Source: DASUAL01 sp035763805 (GTDB lineage Bacteria; Gemmatimonadota; Gemmatimonadetes; Gemmatimonadales; GWC2-71-9). From it: a stretch of 12,860 nt of DNA. The number at the start of each line of letters is the position of its first letter. The first letter of the stretch is position 1. Made by a program: the position numbers and the translations under genes. Of the stretch, positions 7,643 through 12,860 are shown in pieces. The notes beneath the pieces were generated by a model that saw only the letters and a list, made by a program, of their open reading frames with translations, was not told the DNA's origin and searched no databases. The stretch lies in contig DASUAL010000131.1 in the NCBI GenBank assembly GCA_035763805.1, positions 1-12,860 on the forward strand. Reading direction: 5' to 3'.

Positions 7643-7727
7643 GGGACCGAGGTCGCCTGGCGGAGTCGGAGCGTAGCATACGCAGGGTCGCTGACGCCCG
7701 CCAGACTTGCATCGCCGCGCGGCGCTC

Positions 7728-7756
7728 TTGTCCTCTGCGGGCAAACCCCTACTAAT
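7728..7756 (+). promoter_or_regulatory. candidate promoter of the histidine kinase-response regulator pair
   Basis: TTGTCC (7728-7733, 4/6 to the -35 consensus) and ACTAAT (7751-7756, 4/6 to the -10) are 17 bases apart. The predicted start of transcription is close to the ATG at 7768. No strong Shine-Dalgarno precedes that ATG, which fits a very short leader. It sits in the region shared with the divergent Ser/Thr kinase gene. Confidence 0.35.
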
Positions 7757-7767
7757 AGAGCGGCGTC

Positions 7768-9606
7768 ATGACCGCACCACTGCCGCTCCCGACTCCCACG
7801 GCGCGCCCGCGCTCGACACCCAGCATCACGCGGGTGTTCACGGCCGCTTTCCTCGCCATCGCGGTCGGCGTGCTCACCGAGCGATTTGCGACCTGGCAGA
7901 GCGCCCGGCGCACGCAGGCTGCGATGGTCGAGCTGACCCACCGCATGGAGCAGCTCGAGCGTCCCCGTTCCTCGGCCGCGACTGCCGCCCGCGTCGCCGA
8001 GCTGCGCGACATGGCGGTCGAGGTGGGCGACGACGCGATCCAGGCGGCGATTCAGACGACGGTGCTGCTCGCGATCGTGCTCGTCGCGCTCGCGGTGGGC
8101 CTGTGGTACAACCGCCGGCGCTTCGCCGCGCCGGTCGCCCGCGTGGTGACGGCGCTCGAGCGCCTCGCCGCGGGCCATTACGCCGAGCGGCTCGACGAGA
8201 ACCAACCCGAGGAGTTCGGGGTGATCGCCCGGGGCGTGAACCGCATGGCCGGGGGGCTGGCGTGGCGCGAGCGCACCCAGGAGCGCATGGCGCAGCTGCT
8301 CACGGCCCTGAACGCCCCGCCCGGCGAGCCCGGCGCCGGCGGAGGGGGAAGCTTCGGGCCGACGCTGGAGGTGCTCGCGGCGGCGACCAGCGCTGCGGCC
8401 CTGGCGCTGTATCAACCCCACTACGACGCCAACGAATGGGTCGCCACGGCGGTGCGGCGGGCCACTGCGCACCCGGTGTCCCGCGACGTCGTGCGTCGGC
8501 TGATCGGCGACGCGGAGCACTTGATCCACTACGCCGGAGCCGCGGCCGACCCCGTGCGCACCGAGCTCCGCCTGTCGGGCGGCGCCGCCTGCCGCGGCGA
8601 TCTCGCCCTGGTGCCGCTGCGCTCCCGCAACCGGCTGGTGGGGTTCCTCGTCGTGCTGCTCGCGGCCGAGCTCGACGCCGACGCCCGCAGCGTACTCGAA
8701 TACGCCGCACCCAACCTCGCGATCGCGTGCGAACGGGAGTCCGCCCACCAGCACACCCGCAAGCTCGCGGTCGAGGTCCGGCACGCGGCGCAGCGGCTCG
8801 AAGCGCAGAACGCCGAGCTCACGACGCTGAACGACAAGCTGGCCGAGCAACATCGCGAGCTGTCGCGCCTCAACACCGAGCTCGACCAGGCGAACAAGCT
8901 GAAGGATCAGTTTCTCGCCAACGTGTCGCACGAGCTGCGGACCCCGCTCAACAGCGTGATCGGGTTCAGCGATCTGCTGTTGACCCAGGAGATCGGTGGC
9001 GCGCCCCTCAATGACACGCAGCGCGACTACCTCGACACGATCTCCCGCAACGGCCGCCATCTGCTGCAGCTCATCAACGAGCTCCTGGACCTGTCGAAGA
9101 TCGCCGCGGGGCGCATGGAGCTCCGGCCCGAGCCGGTCGCGCTCGACGAGCTGCTCGGCGAGACGGCCGACAGCGTGCGCGCGCAGGCCGACGCCCGGAA
9201 GCACCGGCTCACGATCGAGCCTCCGCCGCAACGGCTCACGGTCACCGCGGACCGCGGGCGGCTGCGCCAGGTGTTGCTCAACCTGCTCTCGAACGCGATC
9301 AAGTTCACGCCCGACGGCGGGCGCGTCACGCTATCGGCACGGCTCGAGGATGGGGCCCGATGGGTGCGCGTGACGGTGAGCGATACGGGCATCGGGATCG
9401 CCCCGCAGGACCAGCCGAAGCTGTTTCAGGAGTTCGTGCAGGTCGACGCGAGCCACGCCCGCCGGTACGAGGGGACCGGGCTGGGGCTCGCCCTCTCCAA
9501 GCGCCTCGTCGAGCTGCATGGCGGCGCGATCGGCCTGGAGAGCGCGCTGGGCAAGGGCAGCAACTTCTGGTTCACCCTCCCGTGCGCCACCTCCGGAGGA
9601 GCGTGA
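7768..9606 (+). CDS. membrane sensor histidine kinase (HAMP-GAF-HisKA-HATPase)
   Basis: This is a sensor kinase of a two-component system. The 612 residues read, in order: membrane segment about 20-36; a short extracytoplasmic helical part of about 58 residues; membrane segment about 96-114 (TTVLLAIVLVALAVGLWYNR); a HAMP-like linker about 115-170; a GAF-like region about 185-330; a coiled coil about 335-380 (AQRLEAQNAELTTLNDKLAE); the HisKA helix with SHELRTPLN, phospho-acceptor His388; and the ATPase domain with N-box Asn509, G1 DTGIGI (539-544) and G2 GTGLGL (569-574). All catalytic motifs are intact. The extracytoplasmic part is too small for a typical ligand-binding domain, so the signal may enter by the membrane or the GAF domain (inference). 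The stop TGA overlaps the ATG of the response regulator, its probable partner. The start ATG 7768 is the first in frame and precedes the first membrane segment. Confidence 0.94.
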   Translation: MTAPLPLPTPTARPRSTPSITRVFTAAFLAIAVGVLTERFATWQSARRTQAAMVELTHRMEQLERPRSSAATAARVAELRDMAVEVGDDAIQAAIQTTVLLAIVLVALAVGLWYNRRRFAAPVARVVTALERLAAGHYAERLDENQPEEFGVIARGVNRMAGGLAWRERTQERMAQLLTALNAPPGEPGAGGGGSFGPTLEVLAAATSAAALALYQPHYDANEWVATAVRRATAHPVSRDVVRRLIGDAEHLIHYAGAAADPVRTELRLSGGAACRGDLALVPLRSRNRLVGFLVVLLAAELDADARSVLEYAAPNLAIACERESAHQHTRKLAVEVRHAAQRLEAQNAELTTLNDKLAEQHRELSRLNTELDQANKLKDQFLANVSHELRTPLNSVIGFSDLLLTQEIGGAPLNDTQRDYLDTISRNGRHLLQLINELLDLSKIAAGRMELRPEPVALDELLGETADSVRAQADARKHRLTIEPPPQRLTVTADRGRLRQVLLNLLSNAIKFTPDGGRVTLSARLEDGARWVRVTVSDTGIGIAPQDQPKLFQEFVQVDASHARRYEGTGLGLALSKRLVELHGGAIGLESALGKGSNFWFTLPCATSGGA

Positions 9607-9998
9607 TGGCGACGATCGTGGTCGTGGAGGACCAACCGGACAACCTGAAGCTCATCACGGCTCTGCTGACGATGAAGGGGCACCGCGTCGTCGGCCTGGA
9701 ATCGGGCGAGCTGTTGGTGCCGAGGCTCCTCGCGGAGCGCCCCGGGCCTGCGCTCGTGCTGCTCGACATCCAGCTTCCGGGGCGCGATGGCTTCAGTGTG
9801 CTCGCCGACGTGAAAAAGATCGAGGGCGACCGCCCCTGGAAGGTGGTCGCCCTCACGGCCCACGCGATGCCGGGCGATCGGGAGAAGGCGCTCGCGGCAG
9901 GCTTTGACGGCTACATCGCGAAGCCGATCGACGTCCGGACGTTTCCCTCCGAGGTCGCCCGCTACCTCAGCTCGGCTCCGCCACCTTCCGCAGGTTGA
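9606..9998 (+). CDS. single-domain response regulator (CheY/DivK-like receiver)
   Basis: A stand-alone receiver domain of 130 residues with no DNA-binding or enzymatic output domain. Acidic residues Glu8-Asp9, phospho-acceptor Asp54 (LVLLDIQLPGRDG), Thr84 (ALTAHAM) and Lys106 (IAKPI) are all in place, so it should be phosphorylated. Sequence style (VVEDQPDNLKLI, AGFDGYIAKPID) resembles the DivK-like receivers often found beside large sensor kinases. GGAGGA (9595-9600) lies five bases before the ATG, which shares one base with the stop of the histidine kinase (TGATG). That kinase is very likely its phosphodonor. As it lacks an output domain it must act through protein contacts or a further phosphorelay whose partner is not in the window. 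Its last 32 bases overlap the 3' end of the convergent gene, and no terminator lies between them. Confidence 0.94.
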   Translation: MATIVVVEDQPDNLKLITALLTMKGHRVVGLESGELLVPRLLAERPGPALVLLDIQLPGRDGFSVLADVKKIEGDRPWKVVALTAHAMPGDREKALAAGFDGYIAKPIDVRTFPSEVARYLSSAPPPSAG

Positions 9999-10908
9999 TG
10001 GCGCCGTTCACGGTCGTAATGTGCACCCTGCGCCCACCGGCGCCGATGGTGCCCTTGAGCCGTTTGCCGATCTTCCCGGTCACCGTGAGCGGGTAGTCGG
10101 TGTGGATCGCGCCGTTCACGGTGCTCGCCTCCACGTCGGCATCGAGCCGCGCGGGGAGCTCGGCGGACGCGGAGCCGTTCACGGTGAAGAGTGAGACGTC
10201 GCCGGTATCGCCGAACGCGCTCATCCGCGCCCGCACGCTTCCGTTCACCGAGACCGCCCGCACGGGTCCGGCGGCCGTCTCCGCGTCGATCTCCCCGTTC
10301 ACCGTCGTCAGGACGAGGGGTCCGGACGCACGAGCGACGCGCACGGCGCCGTTGACGGTCGTCGCGGCCAGCCGCACCCGCTTGGGCAGGCGGACGGTGA
10401 AGGCAACCGCCACGTCGTTGCGGCGCAGCGCCGAGGGCTTGAAGTCCTCACCCGGACCGCAGCGCCCCCCGCCGTGCTCCCACAGGGCGCAGATCGCGAT
10501 CCCCTCGGACGAGGAAGCCGTCTCGATGCGCACCGTGGCGGGATCGGACCGGTGGTGCGTCTTCACCGCCACCACCTCGAGCGAATCGCCCTTCGAGGCC
10601 TCCACCGTCACGGAGCCGTTCGTGTTCCCGATCCACACCCACTGCCGGGGCGCGATCTTCCCGCGATACGTCCACGTATCAGCCGTATCGCGCGGGCCGG
10701 CCGACGGATCGATGTCGAAGTGACCCTTCAGGTTCTTAAGCTCCTGCAAGTCTCCGAGGTTCCGGAGGGCGACAGGCAGGTTGTTGGCGACGCCGTCGCG
10801 CACGCGGGCGATCATGGACCGCACGACGAATCCGACCGCGATGACGCCAACGAACAGGACAGCGCCGCGGATGATCTCCTTCCGCCACGTCTGCCAGAAC
10901 GAATCCAT
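9967..10908 (-). CDS. membrane-anchored DUF4097-type repeat protein
   Basis: Exact function unknown. From ATG 10908 (AGGGG eight bases upstream) the protein has 313 residues: a short cytoplasmic start, one membrane segment (about 12-29, IIRGAVLFVGVIAVGFVV), a linker, then a long repetitive domain. The turn [V/T]NG recurs at residues 96-98, 185-187, 203-205, 221-223, 243-245, 264-266 and 300-302, usually as TVNGxI/V. This is the pattern of DUF4097 proteins, which form a beta-solenoid-like stack and are annotated as putative adhesins; some sit in anti-sigma or stress operons. A Cys pair (140 and 150) in an inserted loop may form a disulfide. An in-frame ATG at 10938 would add ten residues. It is convergent with the response regulator and downstream of the small exported protein on the same strand, with a strong hairpin between them. 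Confidence 0.85.
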   Translation of the reverse strand: MDSFWQTWRKEIIRGAVLFVGVIAVGFVVRSMIARVRDGVANNLPVALRNLGDLQELKNLKGHFDIDPSAGPRDTADTWTYRGKIAPRQWVWIGNTNGSVTVEASKGDSLEVVAVKTHHRSDPATVRIETASSSEGIAICALWEHGGGRCGPGEDFKPSALRRNDVAVAFTVRLPKRVRLAATTVNGAVRVARASGPLVLTTVNGEIDAETAAGPVRAVSVNGSVRARMSAFGDTGDVSLFTVNGSASAELPARLDADVEASTVNGAIHTDYPLTVTGKIGKRLKGTIGAGGRRVHITTVNGAINLRKVAEPS

Positions 10909-10984
10909 GGGAAACACCCCTTCCAGGCCCCACTGCATACTGGCGGGTCCTACGGCAATTCGCGAGGCGTTGTTTCGAGGGCGC

Positions 10985-11054
10985 GGGGGGGCCGGAAGCC
11001 GGCCCGGCGGGGGCGGGGGGGCAAGGGGGGGGCCGACGCCCCCCCCGGCGCCGG
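10985..11054 (-). terminator. G-run hairpins after the small exported protein gene
   Basis: About 10 bases after the stop at 11057, a stem of eight G:C pairs extended by one more pair closes on the loop CGAC (11025-11033 with 11038-11046). It is flanked by the perfect palindrome CCGGCGCCGG (11045-11054), and a second perfect 7-bp stem GGGCCGG/CCGGCCC lies at 10989-11005. On the minus strand the main stem is followed by TTG and C-runs rather than T-runs, so it may stall polymerase or protect a 3' end rather than be a classic terminator. The + strand carries G5, G7 and G8 runs in close order (11009-11032), which could also form a G-quadruplex. Confidence 0.45.
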
Positions 11055-11056
11055 AG

Positions 11057-11347
11057 CTACAGAAGGGCCGAGTAACGCTGTTTCGGCTGCGCGCAGCGAG
11101 CGCCCGAGTGGTCGAGCAGCCAGCGCCGGGCAATCGCCGTCTTCGCCGGGGATTCGCCCCTAGCTTCGACGGTAACCGGATCGAGCACGCCGCCGTACCA
11201 GAGGCGCCCGGGTGCGCTGCGCTCCGCGATCCCCCGGGCCGGAGCCGCCTCCGCCGGGCGAGCACCGACGGACGTTACCGCCAGTTGCGCGGCGTAGCCG
11301 TAGCCGACCGTGAGCGCCAGCCCGAGCAACATTGGATATGCCCGCAT
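11057..11347 (-). CDS. small exported protein of unknown function (96 aa)
   Basis: Not recognised as any family. The case for a real gene is the strong ribosome binding site GGAGG (11356-11360), eight bases before the ATG, and an N-terminus that reads as a signal peptide: MRAYPMLLGLALTVGYGYAA, followed by an Ala-rich stretch with possible cleavage near AEA-AP (around residues 32-36). The mature part would be about 60 residues and includes GRLWYGGVLDPVTVEARGES, a basic helix-like KTAIARRWLLDHSG and a single Cys near the C-terminus. It could be periplasmic or secreted. It lies upstream of the DUF4097 gene on the same strand, but the intervening G-run hairpins may separate their transcription. 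An overlapping reading frame that extends the DUF4097 protein through this region is Arg/Pro-rich and looks like a shadow. Confidence 0.6.
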   Translation of the reverse strand: MRAYPMLLGLALTVGYGYAAQLAVTSVGARPAEAAPARGIAERSAPGRLWYGGVLDPVTVEARGESPAKTAIARRWLLDHSGARCAQPKQRYSALL

Positions 11348-11596
11348 CGTCGTAGCCTCCAGACGGCCTCTCGCCAGTGGTTGTGGCAGGCACCCTCCCT
11401 GGCTCTAGAGCTGCGCCCGTGTTTCGCCTACGTCTGACGGTGTAAGACGTGCCGAACCCCAGAAAGGTTGCACCGCGGGTGTCAGAGACAGGTCAGAGGA
11501 CAGTTGCGCGAGAAACGATAAGGCGCGCGGCCAGACGCGCCGTGCGCGGGATCACGCAAACCGTGGTGGTCCGACTCGTCGTCCTGCTCGAGCGGA
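11348..11596. other. 249-base stretch without a gene; two repeat motifs
   Basis: No convincing coding region or RNA is visible on either strand between the small exported protein and tRNA-Leu. Two structures stand out. One is an inverted repeat ACGTCT-N9-AGACGT (11430-11450), about 83 bases upstream of the small protein's ATG, where an operator would fit. The other is an imperfect tandem repeat GTCAGAGACAG / GTCAGAGGACAG (11481-11503). No clear sigma70-type promoter and no clear terminator for the tRNA were found. Confidence 0.4.
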
Positions 11597-11682
11597 TGCC
11601 GAGGGCAGGACTCGAACCTGCACGGGGATTGCTCCCCAAGGGATTTTAAGTCCCTTGCGTCTACCGATTTCGCCACCCCGGC
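11597..11682 (-). tRNA. tRNA-Leu (anticodon UAA)
   Basis: Read on the minus strand, this 86-base segment folds as a class II tRNA. The acceptor stem GCCGGGG pairs with CCTCGGC (one G-T pair), with discriminator A. The D-arm is typical of leucine (GGCGAAATCGGTAGACGC). The anticodon stem AGGGA/TCCCT has the loop CTTAAAA, giving anticodon TAA (reads UUA and UUG). There is a long variable arm (TTGGGGAGCAATCCCCGT) and a T-arm GCAGGTTCGAGTCCTGC. CCA is not encoded (TCC follows). Its 5' end is only nine bases after the stop of the galactokinase remnant on the same strand, so its promoter must lie inside galK or it is transcribed with it. Confidence 0.96.
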
Positions 11683-11691
11683 TCCCTCAAC

Positions 11692-12679
11692 TTACCGCAC
11701 CCGCTCGACCCGCGCTCCACCCCCGGGTCGCACGGCGCTGATCGGCGGCTCACACCCGTACGCTTGCGCGAACGCGCGGCTGATGGCGGCGGCGACGCGG
11801 GGGGCGCGCTTCTGTTCGACCAGCACGAGCACGGCACCGCCCCATCCGGCGCCGGTCAGCCGGGCGCCGAGTGCACCCGCGCCCTTCGCCGCCGCGACCA
11901 CGAAGTGCTTTCTTAAGACGCGCCAGCCAGGCGGCCGGCCAGGTGGCGAGCCAGATCAGCTCCGGCAGCTCCAGCCGCAAGCGCGCTACCGCGGCCTCGC
12001 ACTCGGCGCGCCGCTGGTTCAGGGGACCGGCGGCGAGGTCGTGGCGGACGCCCGTGTCCACGAGTAGGAGCCGCCCCCGCCGCGGGAACGAAACGTGCCG
12101 CGTCGCTGCCGACGCGCACTCGATGAATAACGCGCGATGCGGCTTCGCGAGCGCCGCGATCGTCTGATCCATGATGCCGCAGCGCACGCCGACGTGATCG
12201 TGCTCGGCGCGAAACGCGATTCCTGCCAGCTGGCGCGCGGCGAGCGGCGCCCCCGTCCCCACCAGCGCGCTCAGCGCCTTGACGGTCGCCACCGTGAGCG
12301 CCGCTGAGGAGCCGAGCACCGCGCCTATAGGCACGGCGCCCGCCACCGCCACCTGGGCGCCGCCGCCGACGGGACCAGCGCCCGACGCGAGCAGCTCCCG
12401 CATCACTCCCGCGACGTACGCGCCCCATCCCTCGAGGTGCGTCGCCTCATAATCGATTCGTTGGCGCCGGCCGTCCCGCGTCGAAACGACCTCGAGCACA
12501 CCAGCCTCCGCCGGCCCCACCGCCACCACGGCGCGTTGTTGGATCGCCACCGGCAGCACGGGACCGCCGTTGTAGTCGGTTTGCTCGCCGAGCAGGTTCA
12601 CGCGCCCCGGCGCGGACGCGGCGGCGCGCGGTGCCACGCCGAACGTCGCGCGAAACAAGGCGGACGCGTTCACACGCAC
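11692..12679 (-). pseudogene. galK: galactokinase, frameshifted and internally shortened
   Basis: Galactokinase phosphorylates galactose to galactose-1-phosphate (Leloir pathway); it is a GHMP kinase, usually about 350-390 residues. From a GTG at 12679 the frame reads APGRVNLLGEQTDYNGG (residues 23-39; family GRVNLIGEHTDYNGG), VPIGAVLGSSAAL (116-128; family PxGAGLSSSAAL), CGIMDQ (167-172), DTGVRHDL (208-215) and NQRRAECEAAV (221-231). After WPAAWLARLKKAL (residue 259, about 11903) similarity stops, and the C-terminal signature GALGARLTGAGWGGAVLVLVE continues in the frame one base further on, ending at TAA 11692. The helical part that normally follows, with RHV..E and the DFEVSxPELD block, is absent, so roughly 40-60 residues are lost as well as the frame. 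Conserved motif residues also differ (GEH to GEQ, GAGLSS to GAVLGS, AEN to AEH). Either a decaying gene or an assembly error; the motif changes favour decay. Confidence 0.82.
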
Positions 12680-12683
12680 AGGT

Positions 12684-12712
12684 TTGACAAGGGTTGGGGC
12701 CAATGCTACCCT
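12684..12712 (+). promoter_or_regulatory. sigma70-type promoter of the FadL-family gene
   Basis: TTGACA (12684-12689) is a perfect -35 box. After a 17-base spacer comes TACCCT (12707-12712), preceded by TGC, which gives an extended -10 (TGnTACCCT). The predicted leader to the ATG at 12765 is about 45 bases. The -35 box lies four bases from the chosen start of the divergent galK, so this promoter fills most of the shared upstream region. Confidence 0.7.
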
Positions 12713-12764
12713 GTACCAACCGATTCCACCACGTCCCCCATTTCGCCTTTCCGGAGACAACTGT

Positions 12765-12860
12765 ATGCGGCGGTACGCCTTGTCCGGACTGTTCCTGGTC
12801 GCCGCCCTGCCCGTCCTGCTCGGCGCGCAGGGATTCGGGATCTACGAGCAGGGCACGTGC
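12765..12860 (+). CDS. FadL/OMPP1/TodX-type outer membrane protein (start only)
   Basis: Only the first 32 codons are inside the window. They read as a signal peptide, MRRYALSGLFLVAALPVLLG, cleaved near GAQ, followed by GFGIYEQGTC. A mature N-terminus of the type QGFxIYEQ is typical of the FadL/OMPP1 family, beta-barrels that carry hydrophobic compounds such as long-chain fatty acids or aromatics across the outer membrane. If right, the cell has an outer membrane. GGAGA (12753-12757) lies seven bases before the ATG, and a near-consensus promoter lies upstream. Family assignment rests on a short segment and is therefore moderate. The Cys at residue 32 is at the window edge. Confidence 0.72.
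   Translation, partial: MRRYALSGLFLVAALPVLLGAQGFGIYEQGTC

Noticed and set aside
7369..9231. A 620-residue open frame on the minus strand across the histidine kinase
   Set aside because: It is the antisense shadow of the HAMP-GAF-HisKA kinase and of the Ser/Thr kinase start. It shows no motifs, whereas both genes beneath it have complete ones.
10909..11265. N-terminal extension of the DUF4097 protein to an ATG at 11265
   Set aside because: The extra 119 residues are Arg/Pro/Gly-rich, run through the G-run hairpins, and overlap the small exported protein, which has a better start.
11449..11649. Plus-strand frame ending in RAGLEPARGLLPKGF
   Set aside because: It is antisense to the tRNA-Leu gene, has no ribosome binding site, and its composition is Arg-rich as expected for a shadow frame.
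11482..11676. Reading frame MAKSVDARDLKSLGE... on the minus strand
   Set aside because: It is the translation of tRNA-Leu and its flank, a well-known type of spurious protein call over tRNA genes.
11750..11902. C-terminal end of the long galK frame (Arg-rich tail after residue 259)
   Set aside because: The tail is unrelated to galactokinase, while the true C-terminal signature lies in the neighbouring frame; it is read-through after the frameshift.
11880..11915. Programmed ribosomal frameshift at the CTTAAGAAAG region of galK
   Set aside because: The shift needed is +1 and a sizeable family segment is missing too, so recoding alone cannot restore a normal galactokinase.
1..12860. CRISPR array, insertion sequence, phage or integron structure
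   Set aside because: No regularly spaced repeats, transposase or integrase motifs, or terminal inverted repeats were seen, and no attachment-site repeat was found by the tRNA.

Overview
The window is GC-rich and densely coded, with mostly short intergenic gaps. The gene content suggests an environmental bacterium of the Gemmatimonadota or a close relative. The clues are a membrane-anchored Hanks-type Ser/Thr kinase with a TolB/FlgO-like and TPR-like C-terminal half, a lipoprotein ending in an Ig-like domain of a style common in that phylum, and abundant GTG starts. The assignment rests on recognised protein style, not on a database search, so it is tentative.

Left third (1-3526, all minus strand): a housekeeping operon read right to left, tyrA - aroA - cmk - rpsA. 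Prephenate dehydrogenase and EPSP synthase serve aromatic amino acid synthesis, CMP kinase serves nucleotide recycling, and ribosomal protein S1 (cut by the window edge) serves translation. tyrA/aroA and aroA/cmk are each joined by a 4-base GTGA overlap. A run of GC-rich palindromes fills the gap before rpsA. A terminator-like hairpin at 3569-3592 separates the operon from the gene upstream.

Middle (3624-9998): a surface and signalling block. An Ig-like lipoprotein and a large receptor-type Ser/Thr kinase lie on the minus strand. Divergent from the kinase is a histidine kinase followed, with a one-base overlap, by a single-domain response regulator. The shared divergent region is about 125 bp.

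Right third (9967-12860): a membrane-anchored DUF4097-type protein with seven [V/T]NG repeats is convergent with the response regulator and overlaps it by 32 bases. Next come a G8/C8 hairpin and G-rich tract, a small exported protein of 96 residues, a 249-base stretch with no gene but with two repeat motifs, tRNA-Leu(UAA), and a galactokinase gene that looks broken (frameshift, missing internal segment, altered motif residues). A rightward promoter close to consensus then drives the start of a FadL/OMPP1-type outer membrane protein that runs off the window.

I found no CRISPR array, insertion sequence, phage gene or clearly new multi-gene system. The most noteworthy items are the decaying galK, the palindrome cluster before rpsA, the G-run hairpin, and the kinase / histidine kinase / DUF4097 neighbourhood.
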